Source: Patescibacteria group bacterium UBA5194 (GTDB taxonomy: Bacteria; Patescibacteriota; Gracilibacteria; BD1-5; UBA6164). From it: a DNA stretch of 37,720 nt. The notes under the pieces were generated by a model that ran no database searches, was not told the DNA's origin, and worked only from the letters and a program-made list of their open reading frames with translations. Shown piece after piece: positions 19,154-29,026 of this stretch. The translations under genes were made by a program, and so were the position numbers. The stretch covers positions 1 through 37,720 of the forward strand of contig DHWA01000037.1 of NCBI GenBank assembly GCA_002412935.1, given 5' to 3'. Every line of letters begins with the position of its first letter. Within the stretch, counting starts at the first letter, position 1.

Positions 19154-20263
19154 TTAAAGTAAACCAGATAAAATAGATTTCTTTTTAAGAATTTCGTGTC
19201 TATAAAAAGATACTATTACAATTTCAAGTAAACCAAAAATTACTAGAAAATTTAATATAACTAAGAAATAATTTAAATAAAAATACGTTACTTCAAGACT
19301 ATTTAATTTATCTGCAGAAAAACCTAAATAATTTGGTTTTATTTCATTAATATAATCATAATTTGGATTACTATTTTCATTTATATCAATTACACTTTTC
19401 TCAGTATCTCACATAGAATAATATTGTCTATACAATCTTACATCTTTTAATGATTTAGAATAAGAATCTTGTAAGAAACCAAAAGGTAAAATAATTATAG
19501 ATAATAGAATCATTATCAAAATAAATTTCATAAAAACAAATATATCTTTAGTTTTTAAAAATGATTTTTTTATATAAAACATAGGGGCTTCATCATCTTT
19601 ATAATGTTTATGATCAACTAACATAATCACAGCAAAATATAATCTATAAGATATGTAAATAAAAGCTATGAAACAAATTAATAATAACAATAAAGCAAGT
19701 AACGAAAATAGATTAAATTGACTTGAAGCTAATATTATTTGAATTCAAGATGCTCATCAGAAAGTATAAAATAATATAAAAAATCAAATAATAAAAACAA
19801 AAAAAGGAACTGACACAAATAAAGCAACCAAACTTATTAATTTAAAATATTTCCAAATCAATTTAAAATCAAAATAACTATTTTTTATATAATTTAGATT
19901 TTTTCAGTCAATATATGATAAATTTAGTTTTGTAAATAATATTCTTCTATAACTATAACCAAGTAATGCAGAAAAAAATGTTAATAAAGAAAAAATTAAA
20001 AAAAGAATAAAAACTAATGGCTGCCCAGATAAAAATCCAAGCAAAGATAATAAACTTACATCCAAAGAAGTAATATATGAATTTAAATCAAAATAAAAAT
20101 ACATAATAACTAAAACTATTATAAAAGGAAGCGCCAAAAGAAAAGAAAGTGCAATAGATCCTAATGAAATAAATACCTTGCTTATATTCCAATGAAGAAA
20201 ATTTCTATAAAGTTTTAATATATCTTTAAATATTGATTTAATAAGTTTTAATATGTCTTTCAT
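19154..20263 (-). CDS. Multi-pass membrane protein, function unknown
   Basis: This 369-residue protein is mostly hydrophobic, with about six transmembrane segments. An amphipathic N-terminus (MKDILKLIKSIFKDILKLYRNF) could lie on the membrane surface. Recognisable patches are the cytoplasmic loop DHKHYKDDEAPMFYIKKSF and a large polar loop near residues 280-330 (INENSNPNYDYINEIKPNY) that is probably extracytoplasmic. No transporter or enzyme motif is visible to me. It is the first gene of a two-gene operon with the small membrane protein 18768-19148. A class B palindromic element sits 133 bp upstream, between it and the divergent sugar transferase. Confidence 0.72.
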
Positions 20264-20395
20264 ATAAATTAATTAATTAATTAATAAGTTTTTAAAATAT
20301 TTCTTCAATTTTAATAAAAAAAATTGTATTTGCAATTGAAAATAAAAAAAATAAAATACATATATCTATAAGTAAATACGAAATAAATTACTTTT

Positions 20396-20485
20396 TGTCA
20401 TTGCGAGGTACGAAGCAATCCAGAAATCGCTGATTTAATACCAAAACATCGTTTCCTGGATCGCCACACTTCGTTCGCGATGACA
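20396..20485. repeat. Class B palindromic element (full copy)
   Basis: A 90-bp imperfect palindrome runs from TGTCATTGCGAGG to CGCGATGACA. The inner arms pair as GCAATCCAGAAA with TTTCCTGGATCGC, around a short loop. Its GC content is far above its surroundings. TCATTGCGAG-type palindromes occur in many bacteria as small non-autonomous repeats. A half copy is found in the pilin leader at 15456-15491. Here it lies 38 bp upstream of the sugar transferase gene. Confidence 0.85.
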
Positions 20486-20523
20486 ATTATTCCGTATTTT
20501 CTATATTCTAAAAGTTTTTACTT

Positions 20524-21990
20524 ATGAAAAAATACGAAATTATATTATCTATTATCAAGATTCCTCTTGATTTTATTGTGATATTTATTTCATTCTTTAT
20601 TGCTCGTGAAATAAGACTTATAACTGATTTAATTCCTTGAGTAATTCTACCAACTCAAACTATAAATGATTATAGTCTTACTAAATTTGCTTTATTTTGA
20701 AGTTTTTTATATATAATAATAATTGCAAGTCATAAATTATATCAGATAAAAATATCAAATTCTAAAATAAAAGAAATACTAGAATTAATTAGATATTGAT
20801 TTTATGCTTTTATATTTTTCTCAGTTTTTGCTTACTTGTGAAAATGATTTATCTATGAAAAAACTGAAATTCCTAGACTTATAATCCTTTATACATTCAT
20901 TATTTGAACCTTTTTAAATATTGTATCAAGATTGATTTTAAATAGAATACAAAATTACTTACTTGATAAAAAAATTATTCCAAAGACAAAAATACTATTA
21001 ATAAATAATAAAAAAGAACAGGAAATACATGAAATTATAGATGATATTAAAAATGCACGTATATACAAAATAGTATGATATATAAATAAAAAAGATAAAA
21101 ATCTAGAAAAAATTAATTATTTTTGAGATGATAAAAACTTAGAAAAAATATTACAATGAGTTGATGAAATTCTTTTTATTGATAGTGATTTCAATAATGA
21201 AGAATTATTTAAAATATGGGAATATTGTAAAATATATTGAATAAGATATAGATATATAACAAATTTATTTGATCTTACTAAACTTAATACTGAATTAACT
21301 CTGATAAATAATATACCCGTAATTGATATCAAAAATATATCACTTGATAATTGGTGAAGAGTTATAAAAAGAACCATAGATATATTTTGAAGTATAATCT
21401 GAATTATTATTTTTCTGCCTTTGATGATTATTGTCTGAATTATGATAAAATTTGAAGACTCAAGCTGACCAATTGTTTACAAAAATAAAAGAACATGACA
21501 AAAATGAAGAGAGTTTTTTCTATACAAATTTAGGTATCTAAAATGGAAGTATTGTATAAAAGATGGTTACTGAATAAATCCTGAAGAAGATGAAGCTTTA
21601 GAATATGAAAAACAATTAATAAAAGAAAGAAGCTCTAGAACTTGACCTCTTTATAAAATCAAAAATGACCCCAGAAAAACAAAAATATGAAAATTTATAG
21701 AAAAATATTCTATTGACGAACTTCCTCAACTTTTCAATGTATTAATCTGAAATATGAGTTTAGTTTGACCTAGACCTCATCAACCAAGAGAAGTTAAAAA
21801 TTATAAACTTCATCAAAAAAGAGTACTTACAATAAAACCTTGAATTACAGGAATGGCTCAAGTAAATGGAAGAGAAACAATTTCTTTTGATGAAGAGGTA
21901 AAATTTGATATATTTTATATAGAAAACTGGAATTTTTTACTTGATTTAAAGATACTTTTTAAGACGATAGGAAGTATATTGAAGAGATAA
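20524..21990 (+). CDS. Polyprenyl-phosphate sugar-1-phosphate transferase (WcaJ/WbaP type)
   Basis: This 488-residue membrane enzyme transfers a sugar-1-phosphate from a nucleotide sugar to undecaprenyl phosphate, the first step in making a surface polysaccharide or glycan. The N-terminal half has four hydrophobic segments and a soluble Rossmann-like region (170-270). The C-terminal catalytic domain (about 283-488) has the family hallmarks: KRTIDIFGSIIGIIIF, RTGQKGREFFLYKFR, SIDELPQLFNVLIGNMSLVG, GPRPHQ and KPGITGMAQVNGRE. The length is right for the full PssE/WcaJ architecture. It is convergent with tsaE, whose stop is at the adjacent base. The nearby GT4 and FkbM genes may act in the same glycan pathway (inference). 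Confidence 0.92.
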
Positions 21991-22437
21991 TTAATACTTT
22001 ACTATCTCTATTTCCCTCTCATCATCATTATCAGTTTTTTTCATTTTTATAATTATATCAGGTTTATAATACCCTTCCAATATTTCTGGCCACTCTACAA
22101 GTATAATTCAATTATTATTATCAAATACTTCTTCTCATCATATAGCAAAAAATTCATCATAATTTTTTAATCTATATAAATCAAAATGGTAAAGAGTAAT
22201 AAATTCAGGATGACAATTTGGAATATATTTACATTTATAATTATTAACTAAATACTTATTATAATAAGTATAAGTTGGACTAGTAACATCTCATTTATAT
22301 CAAAATAAATCATTGATTATATGTTTTGATATAGTTGTTTTTCAAGCTCATAAATCACCATAAATAAAAATAATACTAGGGATTTTTATATCAATTTTTA
22401 GTTTATCTAAATCAATCAGCTTATAAATTTTTCACAT
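21991..22437 (-). CDS. tsaE: tRNA threonylcarbamoyladenosine biosynthesis ATPase TsaE
   Basis: This 148-residue P-loop ATPase works with TsaB and TsaD to place t6A at position 37 of ANN-decoding tRNAs. Walker A GDLGAGKT is at residues 27-34. The family motifs TSPTYTYYN, HFDLYRL and LVEWPE follow in the usual order and spacing. The second codon is TGA (Gly), directly after the ATG; under the standard code this gene would have no second residue. The stop abuts the stop of the convergent sugar transferase with no spacer. tsaB and tsaD are not in the window. Confidence 0.93.
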
Positions 22438-22529
22438 ATTAAGATAATTACTGTTAAAAATTTGATTTTAATTAAATTTTAATATATAATAATCAAAAGT
22501 TAATTAATTTCTAATAAAAATAAATAAAT

Positions 22530-22883
22530 ATGGAAACATTAATAGAAATAAAACAAAAAGATGTAAACTGAATTATGGTTTTTGAGTTTGCATGAGAACT
22601 AGATGAGACAAATGCAGATAAGACATTTTGATCTTTGTATAAAATAATATGAGATTTTAACTTAAAAAAAATCATATTTAACTTTTCTGGATTAAAATAT
22701 CTTAACTCAAAATCTATAGGTTATATTGCTGATATATTTTCAAATATAGAAGAAAGTAATTGAAAAATTTATATAACTAATTGTCAGGAATGAGTTAAAG
22801 ATGTACTTGATTTAGTTTGAATAACTTCTATAATTCCAATAGCTGAAAAAGAAGAAGATGCAATAGCCGCAATTACCGCATAA
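22530..22883 (+). CDS. STAS-domain protein (anti-sigma factor antagonist-like)
   Basis: The 117-residue product is a single STAS domain: IMVFEFAGELDETNADKTF, then KIIFNFSGLKYLNSKSIGYI, which aligns with the DSSGLG phosphorylation loop of SpoIIAA-type antagonists. Here it reads NSKSIG, with Ser60 at the phosphoryl position, and Asp is replaced by Asn. Such proteins switch partners when phosphorylated by a serine kinase (RsbW/SpoIIAB type). No kinase, phosphatase or sigma factor gene is adjacent, so the partner is unknown. The gene is monocistronic and followed by a strong hairpin terminator. Confidence 0.85.
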
Positions 22884-22900
22884 ATTAAATTTTTCTCTAA

Positions 22901-22945
22901 AAAATAAACTATAAATTATATAATTTATAGTTTATTTTTTTATTT
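22901..22945. terminator. Bidirectional Rho-independent terminator
   Basis: A perfect 18-bp stem (22901-22918 against 22921-22938) with a two-base loop is followed by T-rich DNA on the plus strand and an A/T-rich, weaker tail on the minus strand. It closes the STAS transcript and overlaps the last bases of the convergent glycosyltransferase gene, which ends at 22940. Confidence 0.8.
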
Positions 22946-24034
22946 TGATATTAAATCATTTAACTTTTCACTAAATTTCTCTAAAGAAAAATCTCAAGCT
23001 CTAGATTCACAATCATTTCTCATTTCTATACATTTTTCTGGAGTTAGAAATTCTACTGCATTTATAATATCCTCGATTTTAGCTTCACTATCAATTAAAA
23101 CTCAAGTTTTACCATCAATTATACTTTCTTTTAATCATCATTCATTTACTCAAATAACTGGTTTTCCTGCTGCCATACTTTCAACAGGACTCATACCAAA
23201 ATCCTCATTAACAGGTATATAAATAGTTGCTATACTATTCCCTACATAATCAGTAAAACCTATATTGCCTGGTAGTGTAATAAATTCTATATTTAAAAAT
23301 CATTTAGCTAATTCCATAACTTCTTGTTTTTGAGGATCATTTTGTCCATATATAACAACAAGTTTTTTTTCTGGCATTAATTTAAAAGCTTCAACAATCC
23401 TATCTACTCTTTTTACAGTAGACAATCTAGCAAAACTCAGATAATAATCTCACTGTCATTTATATTTAAACTCACTTAAATCAACTGGAGGATATAAAAT
23501 TTCAGCATCAATTCAAAGAAACTTTTTAATTCTATCTTTTGTATTCTGTGAATTTGTAAGAATTAAATCCATTTTTTTAATATCTCTTTCATAAAGAGTT
23601 TTAAATATATAAAATCCGATTTTAAAAATAGGTCTAATTAAAAGATTTATTTTTTCTAAATAAAGTTCATTTAAATCATAAATATATCTAGGTGGAGTAT
23701 GACAATAATAAATCTTTTTTTGGGATTTTGTACAATTTCTAACAGCACTTATACAATCTCAACTAAAAATAACTGTTTCATAATTTCTCAAGAATTTTGT
23801 TTTAAATAAAAAAGCACCTTTCAATTTCAAATGTCTAAATCATTTTTTAAATATTTCACTTGATACTGAAATCATTTTTCAAGTAAATAACTCTTTCCTG
23901 AGATCAAAACTTCCATCACTAAAAAAACCAGATGCAATATCTGCTCCAAGCACTTTTCACATCATAATTATAAGTCTCTCTCATCCTCATTTGTATAAAA
24001 ATGTATCATGAAGTATTATTGTTTTATTTGTCAT
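22940..24034 (-). CDS. GT4-family glycosyltransferase
   Basis: This 364-residue GT-B fold enzyme has an N-terminal acceptor domain with a glycine-rich entry loop (FLYKGGGERLI, residues about 12-22), a central YYCHTPPRYIYD, and a C-terminal donor domain (YYLSFARLSTVKRVDRIVEAF, VIYGQND, VNEDFGMSPVESMAAGKPVI). The EDFGMSPVESMA segment is the EX7E-type donor-binding motif of retaining GT4 enzymes. There are no membrane helices. It probably extends a lipid-linked glycan at the inner membrane face. It is the last gene of a mutS-NUDIX-GT4 operon, five bases after the NUDIX gene. Donor and acceptor sugars cannot be read from sequence. Confidence 0.9.
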
Positions 24035-24039
24035 AAGTT

Positions 24040-24492
24040 TTATTTATTTAAATACATTTTAACCCCTTCAAGATATCAACTCATAAAATAATCTTCTAAA
24101 ACTATATCTTCTAATTTCACCCATTTAAAATCAGCATGTTCATCTGAAATTATGGCACATTCATCACATTTTAATATTCATTCATAGAAAATATAAAATA
24201 TATAATTATCTTTTTTTTCAGTCTTTCTAAGCTCAGCAAGTACTTTATGTCTTGCAATTGCTACAACTTTATTTTCGATTTTTACATCTTTGATTCCAGT
24301 TTCTTCAAATATCTCTCTTTTAAGTATATATATATAATGAGTTTCAAATTCATCTTCATCTATTCTTCAACCCGGGAAATCATAAGTTCCTAAAAAACTA
24401 GAACTTGGAGTAGTTTTTAGAATCAAAGTTTCTCATTTATTATTCTTTAAAAAACATTTTAAAGATATTTGATAATTTGCTACTTTAGACAT
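24040..24492 (-). CDS. NUDIX hydrolase
   Basis: The 150-residue protein has a NUDIX fold with FPGGRIDEDE (39-48) and REIFEETGI (59-67), the metal-binding core of the NUDIX box. The spacing between the GG and the REXXEE parts is a few residues longer than the consensus, so the box is slightly expanded. NUDIX enzymes cleave nucleoside diphosphates linked to another group, for example oxidised nucleotides, NDP-sugars or capped RNA. The gene lies between the truncated mutS (3 bp spacer) and a glycosyltransferase. That order could suggest nucleotide sanitation or NDP-sugar metabolism, and sequence alone does not decide. Confidence 0.88.
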
Positions 24493-24495
24493 AAT

Positions 24496-25878
24496 TTATA
24501 TTTTAGTTTTTAAATATTGTAATTTATTCAAAGCATCAATTGGAGTTAAACTATTTATATCAATACCTTTCAATAATTCAATTACCTCACTGTCTTTTTC
24601 TACATAAACAACTTCTACTTCTTTGCAACTTTTATCTATTCAAAGAGATAATTGTTTAGAACTTGAATTATGACTTAATTCAAGTTTACGAAGCATTATT
24701 TTTGCTTCATTTATTATATTTTTGTTTATTCAAGCTAGAGAAGCTACTTCAAGTCAATAACTTTTTTTCATTCATCCAGGAACTATTTTTCTAAGAAAAA
24801 CTATATTATCTTCATTTTCTCAAACTGCAACTGAAAAGTTTTTTACTCACTTTAATGATTTTGATTCATCAACAAGTTCATGATAATGAGTTGCAAACAA
24901 AGTTTTTGCTTTTATGTTTTCATGATTTTCTTTTAGTATAGCCCAAGCTAAACTCATACCATCATAAGTTGAAGTCCCTCTACCTATCTCATCTATTATT
25001 ACAAAACTATTTTTTGTAGAATTATTAAGTATATTTGCCATTTCTTGCATCTCTACCATAAAAGTTGATTGTCCAAGATATAGATTATCTGAAGCCCCTA
25101 CACGAGAAAATATCTTATCAGTTATAGGAATAATAGCTTTATAAGCTGGTACAAAACTTCCTATATGAGCCATAAGTAATATAAGTGCATTTTGACGAAG
25201 AAATGTAGATTTTCATCACATATTTGGTCAAGTAATTATATGAACATAATCTTCTTTTTTCAATTCTAAATCATTTGATATAAAATCAGAAGTGATTTTT
25301 TCTATTATAGGATGTCTCCCTAACTTAATTTGTAAAGTATAATCTTTTGTAATCTCTGGTTTTGTATAATTTCACATATAAGCAACTCTAGAAAGTGATG
25401 TCATAAAATCCACTTTTGCAGTTTTTTCACTTAATTCTTTAATTTGCTTAAATGAGTCAAGAATATTTTCTCTCACATTTAAAAATTCTTTATATTCTAA
25501 ATCAGCTAAAATCTGTTCTCACTCCATAATTTCTTTTTCAAAACCTTTTAATTCTTCTGTGATATATCTTGTTGCATTAACAAGAGTTTGTTTGTAAACA
25601 AAAGAATCCGGAACTTTAGAAACTTGATTTTTTGAGATTTCTATAAAATACCCTGTAATATTAGTATATTTAATCCTAAGTGTTCCTATTCAAGTTTCAT
25701 TTATCAATCTTGATTGATAGTTTGCTAACCATTCACGAGAATTATTGATTCTATCCCTAATTTTATCTATTTCTATATTAAATCAATCTTTGATAATATT
25801 TCCAGAAGTTATTAGATTTTCACCATCTTCTTTTATTGATTTCTCTATCAAACTTATTATATTTATGATGTCTTGCAT
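24496..25878 (-). CDS. mutS: MutS-type ATPase lacking the N-terminal mismatch-recognition half
   Basis: The 460-residue product covers only the C-terminal half of MutS: the end of the core domain and clamp (GFNIEIDKIRD, RYITEELKGFE), then the ATPase with Walker A TGPNMGGKST near residue 220, STFMVEMQE, the Walker B region FVIIDEIGRGTSTYDG, FATHYHEL, and the C-terminal helix-turn-helix. Full-length MutS is about 850 aa. The mismatch-binding domain (Phe-X-Glu wedge), the connector and part of the core are missing. Upstream of the ATG the frame stays open to 26106, but that peptide is antisense to the divergent gene and not MutS-like. Either a true shortened variant or a 5'-deleted remnant; the intact ATPase argues for recent loss or retained function. 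Confidence 0.88.
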
Positions 25879-25916
25879 ATTTTTAAATTTAAAATTGAAA
25901 ATATCCTTTTTCAGAT

Positions 25917-25922
25917 TATAAA
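25917..25922 (+). promoter_or_regulatory. TATAAA -10-like box of the baseplate-J-like gene
   Basis: TATAAA ends 14 nt before the ATG at 25937, the same spacing as at 1224, 2672 and 4223. The divergent mutS start lies at 25878, so both promoters share this 58-bp spacer. Confidence 0.4.
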
Positions 25923-25936
25923 TATAACAATGTAAA

Positions 25937-27679
25937 ATGCAAAAAGAATATAAAAAGATATTGAAAAAACTCTTAACTCCAAAACTCTTTATGATAAAAG
26001 TAAATAAAACAGATTCCATAATAGATATAATCCAAAAGATTCAAAAAGAAAAAAGTAATGATATAATCATAGACTTCCCTTTTTGACATCCTATTTTGCA
26101 TAATTATTTATCTCTAAAAATACTTAAAAATAAAGCCTGAAGTAAACAATTAACCATAGTAACAAAAGACCTAACTAGTAGGAATATATGAAAAAAACTG
26201 TGAATCAATTTTTCAATAGTAAAAGATGATAGTTTTATTGAATATTCATGAAAAGCTAAAATAATAAATCATAATTTAACATTTTTTGAATACTTAAAAT
26301 TTGAAATAAAAAATTATATAAAAATGTTTTTAAACTTTATATTAAAAGGTTCAAAAGTAGATGAATTCAGAAAATACTCTTTAAAATATTACCAAAAAAG
26401 TTGAGTTTGAGTTTTTATACTTATTCTACTTTTATCTGTATTTGTATTTTTCATTGTATTATTTTTCGTTATAAATAAAACTTATATCTATATAAAACCT
26501 GAAATAAATGTAAAAACCATAGCTTATAATTTTATTTTTAAAGACTTGTGAAACAAAGAAGATTCAGTACTTGATGATAGAGTAATTAAAATCAAAAAAA
26601 TATCTAAAGTTATAAATTTAGAAGAAAAATTTCAAACAAGCTGAATAAATCCAGCTAATTCAAAAAAAAGTTCTTGAAAAGTTATATTTTATAATACTTT
26701 TCCTGAAGATATTACATTAAAACCAAAATCTAGAATAGAAGATAAAAATTGATTACTTTTTGAAACTATTGAATCTATAAAAATCCCAGCATCTAGTACT
26801 GATTCAAATTGAAAAATATCTCCTTGAATTTTAAAAGTTGATGTTATAGCAAAAGATTATGACTCAAGTTGAAGATATATAGGATCTAGATGAAATAGTA
26901 TAAAAATAAAAGATAAATTTAGTTTACCATGATTAAAATGAGAAGATAAAACAAAAATATATGCAGAAGCAATAAGTAAATTTACTTGATGAGATGATAC
27001 TTATGAGAAAATATTAGGAGAAACAGATATAGAAAATGCTAAAATTATATTTGAAGATAAATTAAAAAAAGAATGATTAAAAGAATTAAAATCATACCTT
27101 GAATTAGAAAATAATACAAATAATGTAGTTTTTGAAATATTATCTTACGATGACATATTCAAAAATGTTAAAATAAATATTCAAGAGCCTAAAGATGTAA
27201 AAACTTGAGATAAACTTGATTATTTCACATTAAAATGAACCTTAGAATTTTCTAGTTATGTATATAACAAAGATTTAGTTATCAATAAATTAAAAAATGT
27301 GGTAAATGACAAAATGGTAAGAGAAGAGAAAATAATTGATTGAGAAACAACAATAGAAGAAATTGAGAAACTTCTATCAATAGATACTAACTCTCTCAGA
27401 ATAACAAACATAGTTTATGAAACAACATCTCCTAAGCTTGAAGTAAAATTAACTTTAGAAATAGATGCATTGATTTACAAAAACTTTTTAAATGAAAATA
27501 GTGCCTATGTACAAAGATTAAAAAATTGAATATATGGATTATCTAGACAAGATGCTGAAAAGATTTTATTAAATGATAAAAATATAAGAAGTATAAATAT
27601 AGATATACAACCTTTCTTTATGAATAATATATCAAATATAGAAAATAATGTGATTTTTGAAATTGAAGATCCAAGTTAG
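25937..27679 (+). CDS. Large membrane-anchored protein with baseplate-J/gp47-like exterior domain
   Basis: This 580-residue protein has a cytoplasmic N-domain of about 150 residues (SKQLTIVTKDLTSRNIGKKL), one membrane helix at about 157-179, and a large beta-rich exterior. The exterior opens with a segment like the baseplate-J entry region (KVIFYNTFPEDITLKPKSRI, then DKNGLLFETIE). The whole layout is shared by many CPR proteins annotated as baseplate J/gp47 family. Their function is not established; ideas include a surface structure or an attachment apparatus. The gene stands alone, divergent from mutS and convergent with a PrsW-like protease. The family call rests on layout and a short motif, so moderate confidence. 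Confidence 0.68.
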
Positions 27680-27694
27680 AAATTAGACTAAATT

Positions 27695-28633
27695 CTAATC
27701 TTTATAAAAAATTCCTGTTATATAAAAATATCATAATAAAAAATAAATTATCATCATAAAAGTCCATCAAAGTTCTAGAGATAAATCAAAAAATGCATGT
27801 CAAAAAACAGAGAATGTTATACCAATAAAAAGCAATTTAATAAAACCAAATGTAAAAATAGTTTTATATTTAAAATATGCTTTTAGGAAATAATAAGTAA
27901 GTACCGCACTACAAAATATATGTAGCATAAGAGAAAAAATAGACCTAGAAAAATAAACCAAGAAGAAATCAGAACCAAATCAATTATTTCAATAAATATT
28001 GTAAATATATAAAATATTTTCAAAAAAAACAAAACCTAAAGTCACATAAAAAGTATACAATACTCATTTTTGTACAGTACTTATATTATTAATAGAAGTT
28101 CATAAGAAATTTGTATGTTTTGTTAATTCTTCTATAAGTGCAATAAAAAGATAATAAAATAATACCAATACAAAACTTGTTATAGTAGTTCAATGAAAAA
28201 TAAGATTATAATTATCAGAAAAATATGATAATAATCAAAAGTAATCTATAATATACAAAGATGAAGAAATTATAATTGTGAATATACAAAATATAGAAAA
28301 ACTTGAAAATATATATTTTCAAGTTTTTCTATATGATTTTTGTATAAATAATGAATATAAAAAAGAAATACCTGCAATAAATATAAAAAAGACAATTATA
28401 ATTGAAAAATATCCTAATAAATTAAATTTTTGGAAAATATTTAAAATAGAAGATATTTTTAAGAAAGAGAATATTTGCTCAAAAAAAACTATTGGTAAAA
28501 CTCCAATTAATCAAGCAAAAATACCAATAATAAACCTTGATCTATTTAGTCTATCTCAATCAATATATGAAAAGATATATGCCCATATAATTATAGGTAA
28601 TAATGCTATTAATGATATGAAAAATAATGTCAT
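27695..28633 (-). CDS. PrsW-like intramembrane protease
   Basis: The 312-residue product is a multi-pass membrane protein (about eight helices) with the PrsW signatures in order: EEL.K in LIEELTKHTNF (E at about 168-169), FFENILY near 200, an Arg/His helix (SRSIFSLMLHIF, His near 233) and HAFFD near 279. PrsW-type proteases cleave membrane-bound anti-sigma factors or small membrane proteins, and these Glu and His residues are the proposed active site. The start was set at the first ATG after the small upstream gene. A 44-bp perfect palindrome lies inside the coding region (28291-28334). No anti-sigma substrate is evident nearby, although a STAS protein is encoded 5 kb away. Confidence 0.75.
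28291..28334. repeat. 44-bp perfect palindrome inside a coding sequence
   Basis: Two 22-bp arms are exact inverse complements with no loop; the core of one arm is GAAAAACTTGAAAATAT. It is in frame within the PrsW-like gene, coding around YRKTGKYIFSSFS. As RNA it forms a long A/U-rich hairpin within the message. As DNA it could form a cruciform. Confidence 0.9.
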
Positions 28634-28663
28634 AATATTTGAGTTAGGAGTTTTGTTTATTTT

Positions 28664-28861
28664 TTATCTATAAATCTTATACTTACCAAATTTTATATAA
28701 TTATCTTCTTTATTTTTCTTCCCAGAATTAAACATACTTCATACTGATAACATACTTAATCATACAAAAACAAAGAATCAACCTATAAGATAAGCCAGAA
28801 ATTTAGGAAAAATTATAATTGTAATTCAAAATAATATAAAAAATATTGCAAATGGTTTCAT
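28664..28861 (-). CDS. Small two-helix membrane protein
   Basis: The 65-residue product has two hydrophobic segments (FAIFFILFGITIIIF and LAYLIGGFFVFVGLSML), separated by FPKF, and a basic cytoplasmic-type tail (GKKNKEDNYIKFGKYKIYR). Small proteins of this design are frequent upstream of other membrane genes in CPR. The start is 37 bp from the class A repeat element and the stop 30 bp upstream of the PrsW-like start, so the two genes are probably co-transcribed. It could be a substrate or partner of the protease (inference from proximity only). Confidence 0.6.
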
Positions 28862-28897
28862 AAATAGTGAAATTAGGAAATAATATTTATCTATTTT

Positions 28898-29020
28898 TGT
28901 CATTCCCTTGCAGAAGGGAATCTACCTTGTATTAGAAAAAAATGAATCCTATAATTAAAGTCTGAAATCATAGAACTTAGTTACAATATAAGGAAGATTC
29001 CCGACTTCTCGGGAATGACA
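28898..29020. repeat. Class A inverted repeat element (REPIN/MITE-like), copy 3
   Basis: 123 bp from TGTCATTCCC to GGGAATGACA, with the same end hairpins as copy 2 (CCCTTGCAGAAGGG left, CCCGACTTCTCGGG right). Arms are almost identical to copy 2, while the A/T-rich core differs. It ends six bases before the murA stop and so fills the murA to small-membrane-protein spacer. Confidence 0.85.
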
Positions 29021-29026
29021 ACATTT

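Noticed and set aside
25879..26106. Extension of mutS upstream to the first in-frame stop
   Set aside because: The frame stays open, but the peptide shows no MutS similarity and is antisense to the start of the divergent baseplate-J-like gene. The ATG at 25878 fits the start of recognisable MutS sequence.
28278..28673. Plus-strand frame of about 130 residues opposite the PrsW-like gene
   Set aside because: It is a shadow frame helped by the 44-bp palindrome, which reads alike on both strands. The minus frame has the ordered protease motifs.
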